Origin: CAZNPL01 sp964574815
Lineage (GTDB): Bacteria; Planctomycetota; Phycisphaerae; UBA1845
Assembly (NCBI GenBank): GCA_964574815.1
Contig: CAZNPL010000006.1
Location: 1-64,000 of the forward strand
Reading direction: 5' to 3'
Length of the DNA stretch: 64,000 nucleotides
The notes beneath the pieces are model-generated. The model searched no databases, had not been told where the DNA came from, and was given only the letters and a program-made list of their open reading frames with translations. Numbering within the stretch: position 1 is the first letter of the stretch; every line of letters begins with the position of its first letter. Below, piece after piece: positions 35,600-44,851 of this stretch. Made by a program: the position numbers and the translations under genes.

Positions 35600-36634
35600 A
35601 TGAACACGGACTTCACCTGGCTGCAGGAAATCTGGTTCCTGCTGATCACCGCCCTGCTGGCCGGCTACGCCGTGCTGGACGGTTTCGACCTCGGCGTTGG
35701 CATCCTCCACCCCCTGGCCCGCTCCGACCGCGAACGCCGCACGTTCATCAACGCCATCGGGCCGATCTGGGACGGCAACGAGGTCTGGCTCATCACCTTC
35801 GGCGGAGCGCTGTTCGCCGCCTTCCCCTACGCCTACGCATCCATCTTCTCCGGCTTCTACACTGCCTTCATGATCCTCCTGTTCGCCCTGATCTACCGCG
35901 CCGTCTCCATCGAATTCCGCAGCAAAATGAAGTCGCAGGCCTGGCGCCGCTTCTGGGACGCCGGCTTCTTCATCTCCAGCTTCCTGGCCACCCTCCTCTT
36001 CGGCGTGGCCGTCGGCAACGCCATCATCGGCATCCCGATCAACGAGAAGGGCGATTTCACCGGCTCCTTCTGGACGCTCCTCCAGCCTTACTCGGTCATG
36101 ACCGGCCTGATGAGCGTGGCCATGTTCGCCATGCACGGCTCGTTGTTCCTCACCCTCAAAACACCCGAGGGCGAACTGCACGACCGCGTACGCGGCTGGA
36201 TGTGGCACACCTGGGGCGTGTTCCTGGTGATCTACATCCTGACCACCATGTACACCCTGATCGCGGTCGAACGCGCCGTCCCCAACTTCGAGAATCACCC
36301 ATGGGCCGCGGTCATCGTCCTGGTCAACGTGCTGGCCATCGCCAACATCCCGCGCTCGGCCTACGCCAACCGCCCGGGCCAAGCCTTCATCTCCTCATGC
36401 GTAACCATCATCGCCCTGATCGCACTGTTCGGGATGGCCCTGTGGCCAAACCTGGTAACGGCCAGCAACGACCCGGCCCACAGCCTCACCCTCTCCCGAG
36501 CCGCCAGCAGCGAGCGAACATTATGGATCATGCTGATAGTAGCCATGATCGGCATGCCCCTGGTCATCGCCTACACAACAACCATCTACTGGACCTTCCG
36601 AGGCAAAGTCGAAGTGTCCGAGGGAGGCTATTAA
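35600..36634 (+). CDS. cydB: Cytochrome bd ubiquinol oxidase subunit II
   Basis: A 344-residue integral membrane partner of CydA. The N-terminus WFLLITALLAGYAVLDGFDL and the segment GPIWDGNEVWLITFGGALFAAFP are hallmarks of CydB. The protein has the expected eight to nine hydrophobic helices and normal length. A CAGGAG site lies 8 nt before the ATG. No cydX or cydCD genes are visible nearby. A 9-bp GC-rich hairpin at 36755-36777 follows and may end the transcript. Confidence 0.95.
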   Translation: MNTDFTWLQEIWFLLITALLAGYAVLDGFDLGVGILHPLARSDRERRTFINAIGPIWDGNEVWLITFGGALFAAFPYAYASIFSGFYTAFMILLFALIYRAVSIEFRSKMKSQAWRRFWDAGFFISSFLATLLFGVAVGNAIIGIPINEKGDFTGSFWTLLQPYSVMTGLMSVAMFAMHGSLFLTLKTPEGELHDRVRGWMWHTWGVFLVIYILTTMYTLIAVERAVPNFENHPWAAVIVLVNVLAIANIPRSAYANRPGQAFISSCVTIIALIALFGMALWPNLVTASNDPAHSLTLSRAASSERTLWIMLIVAMIGMPLVIAYTTTIYWTFRGKVEVSEGGY

Positions 36635-36754
36635 GGGTATTGCGTGATGCGCCACTACGTAAGGCTGGCTCGTGCTCGGCGTTTGTTTAGAGTAGATTCA
36701 AACCATATGTAGCGTCGCCACTTGTGCGTGGCGCGAGTGGTGCTCTCACTCGGG

Positions 36755-36777
36755 GCGCCGGGGACAGGCCCCGGCGC
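36755..36777. terminator. GC-rich hairpin after cydB
   Basis: GCGCCGGGG (36755-36763) pairs perfectly with CCCCGGCGC (36769-36777) around ACAGG. There is no T-run. Possible terminator or another REP-like palindrome. Confidence 0.4.
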
Positions 36778-36799
36778 TAGACTTGGCTCGAAAGCTTTC

Positions 36800-36893
36800 T
36801 AGAATCGTGAAGCCCTTCTGTTCGAAATGATGATCGTTCGTAAGGGCATCCGCGACTTCTTTTGTCTCCCTTGCGTCCAAGGAGGCACTGTTG
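36800..36893 (-). pseudogene. Remnant of PIN-domain gene (3' end only)
   Basis: The minus strand still encodes ETKEVADALTNDHHFEQKGF followed by TIL, closely matching EAKEITEVLTNDHHFEQEGF in the intact PIN gene at 40011-40424. Only about the last 30 residues are recognisable. The N-terminal acidic residues of the nuclease are gone, and upstream DNA in the same frame encodes no PIN domain. It lies 440 nt before the FG-GAP gene on the opposite strand. The rest of the 36635-37332 gap shows no gene. Confidence 0.7.
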
Positions 36894-37332
36894 GCCGGCC
36901 TGCAGGCCGAAGGCCTGCGCTGTAGTAGCCGGGGGCAAGGCCGCCACAAGCGGGCGCCGCCCCCGGATGGCATGGCCCCGGGGAGGCCCGACCCTGAAGG
37001 GGTCGTCTATTCGCTCCGGCGTGAGTGACAAGACGTTTATGCGTCCCCACCGCGGTCGAATCAACCCCTGGGACGCTGACGCGGGCGGTTGCCGCAGGGG
37101 CGCAATGGAATCCTTCCGCTGCTCGGACGTCTTCCGCTGCCGGCGCCGCGCTTTACGGTGGATATCCGGCCGCCCAGCCGTTAACATCGAAACTGCCGGA
37201 ACTGGGGTGGATGGTTTACCTGATTTCGGTGCACGTCAAGGCACCATCGATAGTGAGCGTGGTTTCGTTGGGGATGTCACTTTGAACAACGGTTGCTGGA
37301 CGGCGTATAGGGGCGGTAGAGGAGCAGGACTC

Positions 37333-39789
37333 GTGTCTCGAGATCAGTTTTGCGCGACTCAAGCTCCACGTTATCGGGCATCCGTGCGGCGTACGCCTGG
37401 AATTGCCACGGTTCTTCTTCTACTTGGGTCGTTCTCGCCGGACGGGATTTCCCAGGAGCCGGACGTCTTCCGCGCAACCCCCACGTTTGCCGTAGGTAAC
37501 GGCCCTACCGCAATTGTGAGCTGCGATCTCAACGAGGACGGCCTCCCTGATGTTGTGACGGCCAACGCTGCATTCGATGACATTGCAGTTCTTCGCGCCG
37601 ACGGGGTGGGAGGCTTTCTGCCGCAGGTCAGGTTTGGCGTGAGGGAGGACCCGCACGACCTCGCTTGCGCTGACCTCGATGTTGATGGGCATCTCGATGT
37701 GGTCATCGCCTCTTACAACGATACCGCCCTTGCGATACTCCGCGGGAGGGGCGACGCCACGTTTATGCTCGGGCTGGAGACCCTTACCGTGGACGGCTGC
37801 AGTGGCGCAATCGCCGTAGGCGACGTGGACGACGATGAGCTTCCGGATCTGGCCGTTGGATGCAATGAGATTCGCGTGTATCGCGGTAGAGGCGACTTCA
37901 AATTCCACCTAAGATACACGGCTCAGGAGCGCGCGACAGAGCTCGTGTGGGCGTACGTTGACGCCGATCCGTTCCTCGATCTTGTCGCCGCTAACCGAAA
38001 CTCTCATTCTGTCACTATCCACTACGGAGCGGGTGACGTCTCGTTCTCGGATGTCCGGCACTACACGGTCGGCCGTGAACCATGGTCGGTCGCGGTTGGT
38101 GATCTTGATCGCAACGGCTCGATTGACTTGGTAACATCCAATAGTGAAGACATATCAATTCTTTTCAGCAGCGGCCCGCGGGCATTCTCCCCGGCCGTCA
38201 GTGTGCAGCTAGGATTGTTTGCGCAACAGGTTCTCGTTCGCGATGTCAGCGCAGATGGCTATCCTGATATTCTAGCCGTGCATCCCAATTCGAATGACGT
38301 TTCGGTCCTTCTCAATGACGGCGAGGGCAACTTCCCGACGGCGACCCGATACGGTGCTGGTGACGAGCCGAAGGCCCTGATTATCGCCGACTTCACCGGC
38401 GACGGCGTCGTGGACATCGCGACCGCGAACTATAGTTCAAACAACGTATCTTTGCTGCCCGGAGTTGGCGATGGGACGTTCCTCTGGGAACCTCGGTTCG
38501 GCGTTGCCCCCTCGCCTCGCGCGGTAACCGCCTGTGATCTGAATGGCGACACGATTATTGACCTTGCCTCGGTAGGACCTGAGTCCGACAGCGTCTCTGT
38601 GCTCATCGGGCTCGGCGGCGGCAGGTATCTCCCCGAAGCGCGCTATGAAGTTGCGGAGCGACCAACTGACATTTCGTGCGCAGACTTCCGCGAGGACGGC
38701 GCTCCTGACTTACTCATAGCCCATGAAGGTTCTTCCGAAGTTTCAGTCCTGTTGGGCATTGGCGATGGCTCCTTTGCCTCCAAGCCCCGGTTCTCGGTTG
38801 GCGGACAGCCCCAGCAATTGGCCATCTGTGATACGAACAACGACGGTCATCTCGATGTCGTGGCGAGTCACAATTACGCCTCTTCCCCCACTCTCCTCCT
38901 TGGCGATGGTCAGGGATTCTTCGGGCCCCCGCAATCGCTCGGCTTCTCTGCGCGCCGCGTTAGCTGCGCGGATCTCAACAACGACGGATACAACGACGTG
39001 TTCTCGATGAACCTCGATACTCTGAGAGTAGATCTCAATGACGGACAGGGCAACTTCATCCCCCACGACGCTCTTGATGCTGGAAACTGGTCGGTCGCCG
39101 ACCTTGCCGTAGCTCATTTCGATGACGATGCGTTTCTAGACTTTGCTTACATTGCCGTCGATCGGCCCGAGTGGTCCGTTTACTTCAACTTCTCCGGTGG
39201 ATTTGCTGGGCCGCACTGGGACGTTCCCGGAAACCTGGAGGACCCCCAACAGCTTGCGGCGTTCGACATAAACGGGGACGGTTTTACTGATCTGGCGGTG
39301 TCGGACGCAGTTAGAGATAACATCGCGGTCTTCCTCGGTCCCGACACGGCGAGTTTGAGTGAGGTCAGGTACTTCGGTGTCGGCGAGGAGCCAAGAGGAT
39401 TGACTCAAGCAGACGTGGACAACGACGGCGACCTTGATCTGATCGTTGCGAACTCAACGTCGAACAGCCTATCGGTGTTGTTCAACACGACCGTCGAAGG
39501 AACCATTGAGGATGCCGACCGAGATTCTGTGCCGGACGCTGACGACAACTGCCCTCTTGTGCCCAACCCCGAACAAGAGAACTTCGACGGCGATAACATG
39601 GGCGATGCCTGTGATCCGGACATCGACGACGACGGCGTGCCCAACGGGCCGGACGTTTGCGACTACACGCCCTTGGGCGTAGCCGTAGCGCCGAACGGTG
39701 GCTTACGCAGCGACGCCGACGGCGACTGCGACGTGGACCTCCTCGACTACGGCATCATGCAGACGGAGCTCACGGGGCCAGGAGGATGA
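37333..39789 (+). CDS. Secreted FG-GAP/VCBS repeat protein with dockerin-like C-terminus
   Basis: This 818-residue protein has a signal peptide near its start (RRTPGIATVLLLLGSF). About a dozen FG-GAP/VCBS units follow, each of the form DLNxDGxxDxVxAN...VLLNDGxGxF, expected to fold as one or two beta-propellers with bound calcium. Near the C-terminus are thrombospondin type 3 calcium repeats (DADDNCPLVPNPEQENFDGD) and a final dockerin-like segment (DGDCDVDLLDYGIMQTELTG) frequent in planctomycete secreted proteins. The start is a GTG at 37333 with GAGGAG 8 nt away; the frame is open a further 470 nt upstream but with no domain. A surface or extracellular role is inferred. Confidence 0.8.
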   Translation: MSRDQFCATQAPRYRASVRRTPGIATVLLLLGSFSPDGISQEPDVFRATPTFAVGNGPTAIVSCDLNEDGLPDVVTANAAFDDIAVLRADGVGGFLPQVRFGVREDPHDLACADLDVDGHLDVVIASYNDTALAILRGRGDATFMLGLETLTVDGCSGAIAVGDVDDDELPDLAVGCNEIRVYRGRGDFKFHLRYTAQERATELVWAYVDADPFLDLVAANRNSHSVTIHYGAGDVSFSDVRHYTVGREPWSVAVGDLDRNGSIDLVTSNSEDISILFSSGPRAFSPAVSVQLGLFAQQVLVRDVSADGYPDILAVHPNSNDVSVLLNDGEGNFPTATRYGAGDEPKALIIADFTGDGVVDIATANYSSNNVSLLPGVGDGTFLWEPRFGVAPSPRAVTACDLNGDTIIDLASVGPESDSVSVLIGLGGGRYLPEARYEVAERPTDISCADFREDGAPDLLIAHEGSSEVSVLLGIGDGSFASKPRFSVGGQPQQLAICDTNNDGHLDVVASHNYASSPTLLLGDGQGFFGPPQSLGFSARRVSCADLNNDGYNDVFSMNLDTLRVDLNDGQGNFIPHDALDAGNWSVADLAVAHFDDDAFLDFAYIAVDRPEWSVYFNFSGGFAGPHWDVPGNLEDPQQLAAFDINGDGFTDLAVSDAVRDNIAVFLGPDTASLSEVRYFGVGEEPRGLTQADVDNDGDLDLIVANSTSNSLSVLFNTTVEGTIEDADRDSVPDADDNCPLVPNPEQENFDGDNMGDACDPDIDDDGVPNGPDVCDYTPLGVAVAPNGGLRSDADGDCDVDLLDYGIMQTELTGPGG

Positions 39790-40010
39790 TTTCCAAGGGT
39801 AGTATGCGTCCTTGGCCGTATTAATCGAACAGCGCGGATTCGACGTTCCTCTCGCTGTTCGTGAAGTGCCGTGCCCCGAGCGCGGCTCCTCTTATGCCGG
39901 CGGAAACGCAAATTGGCTACTGGGCACTTCCTTGAATGGTCGGAACTCCGAAAGCGGGCCTTTGATCCCTGTTCCCGACAAACGTGCCGCTTCTCAAGCG
40001 TGGCTCGCGC

Positions 40011-40424
40011 TCATTCTCTCATCAGGATCGTGAAGCCCTCCTGTTCGAAGTGATGATCGTTCGTCAGGACTTCCGTGATTTCCTTTGCTTCCATCGTGTT
40101 CATCGAGGCGCAGTCGGCGAGACTGTACGCCTTATCCTCCCGGGCCTCATAGCGATCGAGGGCTTTTAAGAACGTATCACGGGACTGCGCCACGACGCGC
40201 ATGTTGGCGTTGGCCATGATGGTCCGGACCATCTTCACCGCGATCCGGCGAATCTGCGCGCCACCCTTGCTCATGCCCGCAAGAAACTCGCTTAGAACTT
40301 CATCTGTCGTGACCAGAATGACGGGTCCGAGTGCCGACTTCGCTCGCTTTGCCGAGTCCGCCCATTGGTCGCCGGGTTTCGCTAGCGCCAACCAGTAGTG
40401 CGTATCAGCAAAAACCCATTTCAT
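40011..40424 (-). CDS. PIN-domain ribonuclease, probable VapC-like toxin
   Basis: A 137-residue PIN protein with the acidic active site visible as ADT (Asp7), TDEVLSEFL (Glu42 or Glu46), SLADC (Asp104) and LTNDHHF (Asp123). Such proteins usually cleave tRNA or rRNA as toxins. The ATG at 40424 overlaps the stop of the upstream 305-residue gene by four bases, so the two are translated together. A degraded copy of its 3' end lies at 36800-36893 on the far side of the FG-GAP gene. Confidence 0.85.
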   Translation of the reverse strand: MKWVFADTHYWLALAKPGDQWADSAKRAKSALGPVILVTTDEVLSEFLAGMSKGGAQIRRIAVKMVRTIMANANMRVVAQSRDTFLKALDRYEAREDKAYSLADCASMNTMEAKEITEVLTNDHHFEQEGFTILMRE

Positions 40425-41338
40425 CGCTTCGGCGTACCGTACAGGTAGTGATCCAGGTTTTCGTTCAGGTCGTCGGGCAGGGCGTCCCACACGTCCTCTG
40501 GAACTTCTGCCGCAATCCGGGCGATTTCGTCTTCAACGGCGGGCGCGGTTTCGTCATACTGTGGCTCGCCCAGGCCTATAAGTTGCAGCTCCTGAACCTC
40601 TGTGACTCGAATCGGTTTCCCCTGCGGCGTGAAGTCGGCCAGCCCGCAGACTCGAATTCGGACGGAGCGATGGTCCTTGAGCGCCTGGGTGACGGTATCT
40701 TCCTGCGATTCATCAAACGCGACCTTAACGGCTGTTTCTGCGTCGGTCCAGATTTGAAACTGGCGCCGCCGAACGTCGGCTTCCACGACCTCGCCCACTA
40801 CCTCAAACGCGCTCGAGTGCGGCATATCAGTAAATCGCGACAGCCGCTCCTGGGTGTTTGCGTCGAGTTTCGTCGCCCGGCTCTTTGCCGGGGGATGGAA
40901 TTCGATGTATTCGTCCGGTCCGAGCGTCTTGCCCCATTCCTGGTACTCGGGAAGCAGCTCCTTCGGAAACCGCTCCGGTAACGGGCGGCTGCATTCAAGG
41001 CAATCGAACACGTCAAACGCGAGATCGATGGCCTTGTTTACTTCCTCCGGTTCGGGCTCCCAGAGCTCGCCTTGCGGCGAACTTTCCACGAAGACCTCCA
41101 GCGGGACCGCCGCGCTGCCGTCCTCGATTCGGCGCAGACAAAGACGCGTACGTTCTTCGAAATGGGCCGGCAGGCGTTCGCGCTCGGGATGTGCGGCTCG
41201 CCATAACGCCTTCGCTGTTTCGGCGACCATCTTTTGAAACTGCCGCAGCTCCGTCACGGCCGACAAGTCGAGGGCCCGATCGCGGAACCGCTCGCCCTTG
41301 AAGCGGAGCGTCGCCACTTCCGTCCACTGGCCGTTCAT
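40421..41338 (-). CDS. Conserved protein paired with PIN toxin (antitoxin-like)
   Basis: A 305-residue protein without a named domain. It resembles proteins I have seen encoded just before PIN genes: the N-terminal RFKGERFRDRALDLSAVTEL, the middle PLPERFPKELLPEYQEWGK, then a small beta-rich domain (SAFEVVGEVVEADVRRRQF...KPIRVTEV) and the C-terminal LPDDLNENLDHYLYG. The last segment resembles the toxin-binding tails of short antitoxins. It is far longer than a typical VapB. The ATG at 41338 has a GGAG site 8 nt away. No DNA-binding motif is obvious. The antitoxin role is inferred from the ATGA overlap with the toxin. Confidence 0.65.
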   Translation of the reverse strand: MNGQWTEVATLRFKGERFRDRALDLSAVTELRQFQKMVAETAKALWRAAHPERERLPAHFEERTRLCLRRIEDGSAAVPLEVFVESSPQGELWEPEPEEVNKAIDLAFDVFDCLECSRPLPERFPKELLPEYQEWGKTLGPDEYIEFHPPAKSRATKLDANTQERLSRFTDMPHSSAFEVVGEVVEADVRRRQFQIWTDAETAVKVAFDESQEDTVTQALKDHRSVRIRVCGLADFTPQGKPIRVTEVQELQLIGLGEPQYDETAPAVEDEIARIAAEVPEDVWDALPDDLNENLDHYLYGTPKR

Positions 41339-41669
41339 GACCCACTCTCCACAGTGCAGTCCCCTTGACCTGAACTTCGCATCGGCTGGAAGCTGGATTC
41401 GTCTGTATGATTCTACCGCGTACAGCCACCTGAGGCGAGTCATCGGACATAAGCCAATCTGCAGGCTTGTGGTCGGCGTCGCTTGCCCGAGCAGGCGTCA
41501 ATTTCGATCGCTCCAGCAAGGGGCAAACCGGTTGGTTTGCGTTGATCGGGGTGCGGTTGCGGGTACACTCTTTGCTTTCCGCTTCCTTACGGGCGCGGCT
41601 CGGAAAAGGCGTGCGTCGGCAAGGCAGGCTCGGCGCGGTTGGTCGTCCAATCGGGCGGGAGGTTTCGTT
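41339..41669. other. Intergenic region with inverted family B repeat
   Basis: 331 nt between divergent genes. 41579-41605 is a 27-nt exact inverted copy of the family B core (CCGCTTCCTTACGGGCGCGG...), about 65 nt upstream of the thymidine kinase start. No gene seen. Confidence 0.6.
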
Positions 41670-42245
41670 TTGACCGACGGCGAACGACGAGCGGCGGGGC
41701 GGCTCGAGGTGGTGCACGGCTCCATGTTCGCCGGCAAGACCGAATATGTCATCAGCCGCCTGCGGCAGGAGAAAGCCCGCGGCCGCACCGTCGTGGCCTT
41801 CAAACACTCGATCGACGACCGATACGACGCCGACCACCTCGTGACCCACCGGCAGGATCGGTTCGATGCCCTGCGTGCGCCCGACGCCGAGGCCATCCGG
41901 CGGCTCTGCGGCAACGCCGACGTCGTCGCCGTCGATGAAGGACACTTCTTCAAGATCGAACTCGTCCCCATCGTCAAAGACCTGCTGGCGCAAGGGAAAC
42001 TCGTGATCGTCGCCGGAATCACCTACGACGTCTGGGGCCGGCCCTTCGATCCCATGCCGCAGTTGATGAAAATCGCCGACGACGTCGTCGTGTTCCAGGC
42101 ACCCTGCCGCGTCTGCGGCGAGCCGGCGCCCTACAACCAGCGCTTCACCCCCATCAACACGCTCCACATGGTCGGCGGCCTGAACGACTACGAGCCGCGA
42201 TGCCCCAAACACTTCACCCCCTTGCCCAACCCCCCGGAGCGCTGA
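41670..42245 (+). CDS. tdk: Thymidine kinase
   Basis: A 191-residue type II thymidine kinase. The P-loop is HGSMFAGKTEYVI, the Walker B/lid region is VDEGHFF (usually DEAQFF), and the zinc site is formed by CRVCGE and RCPKH. It phosphorylates thymidine to dTMP in the salvage pathway. The start is a TTG at 41670 with a GGAGG site 7 nt away. A nucleoside transporter gene begins 5 nt after the stop, giving a coherent uptake-and-phosphorylation operon. Confidence 0.92.
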   Translation: MTDGERRAAGRLEVVHGSMFAGKTEYVISRLRQEKARGRTVVAFKHSIDDRYDADHLVTHRQDRFDALRAPDAEAIRRLCGNADVVAVDEGHFFKIELVPIVKDLLAQGKLVIVAGITYDVWGRPFDPMPQLMKIADDVVVFQAPCRVCGEPAPYNQRFTPINTLHMVGGLNDYEPRCPKHFTPLPNPPER

Positions 42246-42250
42246 CAACC

Positions 42251-43534
42251 ATGCCCCTGCTCCGAGGCCTGTTCGGAATCGCCGTTCTCGTCTGCATCGC
42301 CTGGCTGCTGTCCACCAACCGCCGGCGGTTCCCCTGGCGGATCGTCCTGAGCGGCCTCGCCCTGCAATGGCTCCTCGCCCTGGCCGTCCTGCGAACCGCC
42401 GCCGGCGAGGCCGTCTTCGACGCCGTCGGCCGCTTCGTCACGATCATACTCCGCGGCGCCGACCAAGGCGCCGCCTTCGTCTTCGGCGAACTCGCCGGCG
42501 GCAACCCGGCCGTGCCCTGGCAGGCCATCGCCGGCATCAAGATCATGACCACCATCATCATCGTCGCCAGCATCTCCGCCGTCGGCTACCACTACGGCGT
42601 CCTCCAACGCGCCGTGTCCATCATGGCCGCCGCCATGCGCCGAACCATGGGCGTCAGCGGCGCCGAAAGCCTCGCCGGCGCAGCCAACGTCTTCTTCGGC
42701 CAGACCGAGGCCCCCCTGCTCGTGCGGCCCTACATCCCCACCATGACCCGCTCGGAACTCATGGCCCTGATGACCGGCGGCTTCGCCACGGTCGCCGCCG
42801 GGGTGATGGCCGTCTACGTCAGCCTGCTCGCCGGCGACGACCCGCAAAAAGCCGTCGGCGTCGCACGCCACCTGCTGACCGCCTGCCTGATGTCGGCCCC
42901 GGCCGCCTTCGTCATGGCCAAGATCATGGTCCCCGAGACCGAAACGCCCGAGACCGCCGACTCGGCCAAAGTCTCGATGGAACGCGAAACCCGCAGCCTG
43001 ATCGACGCCATCACCGCCGGCGCCTCCCAGGGAATGAAGCTGGCCATCAACGTCATCGCCATGCTGATCGCCTTCGTCGCCATGATCGCAATCGTCGATT
43101 TCCTGCTCATCGCAATCGGCGAGTGGCCCTTCGTCGCCCCGCTCGTCGAGCGCATCGGCCTGGAGCAGTTGAATCTCGACAGCCTGCTCGGCCTGCTGTT
43201 CTCACCGATCGCCTGGCTCATCGGCGTGGACGGCGACGACTGCCGCACCTTCGGCGGCCTGCTCGGCAAGGCGATGGCCACAAACGAACTCATCGCCTAC
43301 GGCGAGTTGGCCGACGCGATCCGCACAAACGCCATGTCCGAGCGCGCCACGCTGATCGCCACCTATTCCCTCTGCGGCTTCGCCAACATCAGCTCGATCG
43401 GCATCCAGATCGGAGGCATCGGAGGCATCGCCCCCACGCGCCGCGGCGACCTCGTCAGCCTCGGCCCCCGAGCAATGCTCGGCGGCGCCATAGCCTGCTG
43501 GATGACCGGCTGCATCGCCGGCGTCCTGGCGTAA
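42251..43534 (+). CDS. Concentrative nucleoside transporter (NupC/CNT family)
   Basis: A 427-residue inner-membrane symporter that imports nucleosides with H+ or Na+. The CNT core is clear: GVSGAESLAGAANVFFGQTE, PLLVRPYIPTMTRSEL, MATNELIAYGEL and the C-terminal GFANISSIGIQIGGIG. The length and the number of hydrophobic segments are normal. It is translated from the ATG at 42251, immediately after tdk, and so probably supplies thymidine to it. Confidence 0.94.
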   Translation: MPLLRGLFGIAVLVCIAWLLSTNRRRFPWRIVLSGLALQWLLALAVLRTAAGEAVFDAVGRFVTIILRGADQGAAFVFGELAGGNPAVPWQAIAGIKIMTTIIIVASISAVGYHYGVLQRAVSIMAAAMRRTMGVSGAESLAGAANVFFGQTEAPLLVRPYIPTMTRSELMALMTGGFATVAAGVMAVYVSLLAGDDPQKAVGVARHLLTACLMSAPAAFVMAKIMVPETETPETADSAKVSMERETRSLIDAITAGASQGMKLAINVIAMLIAFVAMIAIVDFLLIAIGEWPFVAPLVERIGLEQLNLDSLLGLLFSPIAWLIGVDGDDCRTFGGLLGKAMATNELIAYGELADAIRTNAMSERATLIATYSLCGFANISSIGIQIGGIGGIAPTRRGDLVSLGPRAMLGGAIACWMTGCIAGVLA

Positions 43535-43658
43535 GACCCGCGCGGCCGCTCCAATCGACACGGACCGCGTGAGACAGATTTTCAGCCCCGCAGGGGCGGC
43601 GGATTTCCTCGCCGATTTGGAATCGCCTGCATACCATCACAGAAATGAGAGACGCAAA

Positions 43659-44768
43659 ATGGAGACCGAACCGAAAAGCCTGCTCGCCGAATTCGAGCTG
43701 CACGACATCAAGCTCAAAAACCGCGTCGTCTTGGCCCCGATGACTCGCGCCCGCGCAGGCGAGAAGCGCATACCCAACGCCCTGATGGCCGAGTATTACG
43801 CCCAACGCGCCTCGGCCGGGCTGATCATCACCGAGGCCACGACCATCTCCGAGCAGGCCAACGGCTGGGTCCAATCACCCGGTATTTACACCAACGAACA
43901 AACCGACGGCTGGCGCCTCGTCGTCGACGCCCTGCATGAGCGAGGCACCCCGGTCTTCCTGCAGTTGTGGCACTGTGGCCGGGCCTCCCACAGCAGCTTC
44001 CACAACGGCGAGCCGGTGGTAGCACCCTCGGCCGTCAAGATCAACGAGGAATACATCCACACCCCCCAAGGCAAGCAACCGCACGAAACGCCGCGAGCCC
44101 TGGAGACCGACGAAATCCCCGCGATCGTCGAAGATTATCGAAAAGCCGCCGAGCGCGCCCGCGACGCCGGATTCGACGGCGTCGAAATCCACTCGGCCAA
44201 CGGCTACCTCCTCGACGAATTCCTTCAGTCAAAGACAAACCACCGCACGGACGCCTACGGCGGCAGCGTCGAGAACCGCTTCCGCATCCTCGGCGAGGTC
44301 GTCGAGGCCGTCTCCAAAGTCTGGCCGGCGAACCGCGTGGGCGTCCGCCTCTCACCCAACGGCTCCTTCAACGACATGGGATCACCAGACTATCGCGAGC
44401 AGTTCACCTACGTGATCCGGCAACTCAACCGGTTCGGACTGTCTTACCTCCACGTGCTGGACGGCCTCGCGTTCGGGTTCCACAAACTCGGCGAGCCGAT
44501 GACGCTTGCCGAATTGCGCAGCCTCTTTGATGGCCCCCTGATGGGCAACTGCGGCTATACGCTGGAGACGGCCGAACAGGCGATCCGCGCGGGCCACGCG
44601 GATCTGATCGCCTTCGGACGCCCCTACATCAGCAACCCCGACCTCGTCGAACGTTTCGCCAACGGCTGGCCGCTCAGCCCGCAGGCAGACATGAAAACGT
44701 GGTATTCCCCCGAAGGCGCACGGGGCTATACGGACTTCCCGAACTACGCCGAGTCGCTGGAGGTCTGA
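43659..44768 (+). CDS. Alkene reductase, Old Yellow Enzyme family
   Basis: A 369-residue FMN enzyme that reduces activated double bonds and electrophiles (NemA/OYE type). Typical segments are LKNRVVLAPMTRARA at the N-terminus, QLWHCGRASHSSF, VEIHSANGYLLDEFLQ, the SENR-like GGSVENRFR, and IAFGRPYISNPDLVERF for phosphate binding. The ATG at 43659 is preceded by GAGAG. The selenoperoxiredoxin gene starts 83 nt after its stop on the same strand, and together they may form an oxidant and electrophile defence unit. Confidence 0.93.
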   Translation: METEPKSLLAEFELHDIKLKNRVVLAPMTRARAGEKRIPNALMAEYYAQRASAGLIITEATTISEQANGWVQSPGIYTNEQTDGWRLVVDALHERGTPVFLQLWHCGRASHSSFHNGEPVVAPSAVKINEEYIHTPQGKQPHETPRALETDEIPAIVEDYRKAAERARDAGFDGVEIHSANGYLLDEFLQSKTNHRTDAYGGSVENRFRILGEVVEAVSKVWPANRVGVRLSPNGSFNDMGSPDYREQFTYVIRQLNRFGLSYLHVLDGLAFGFHKLGEPMTLAELRSLFDGPLMGNCGYTLETAEQAIRAGHADLIAFGRPYISNPDLVERFANGWPLSPQADMKTWYSPEGARGYTDFPNYAESLEV

Positions 44769-44851
44769 ACACTTTAGCAAAAGGGGCCGCGAACCGCACT
44801 GGTACACCCGAACCTCAACAACGAAACTTCTACACAAAGAAAGCTGAACAC

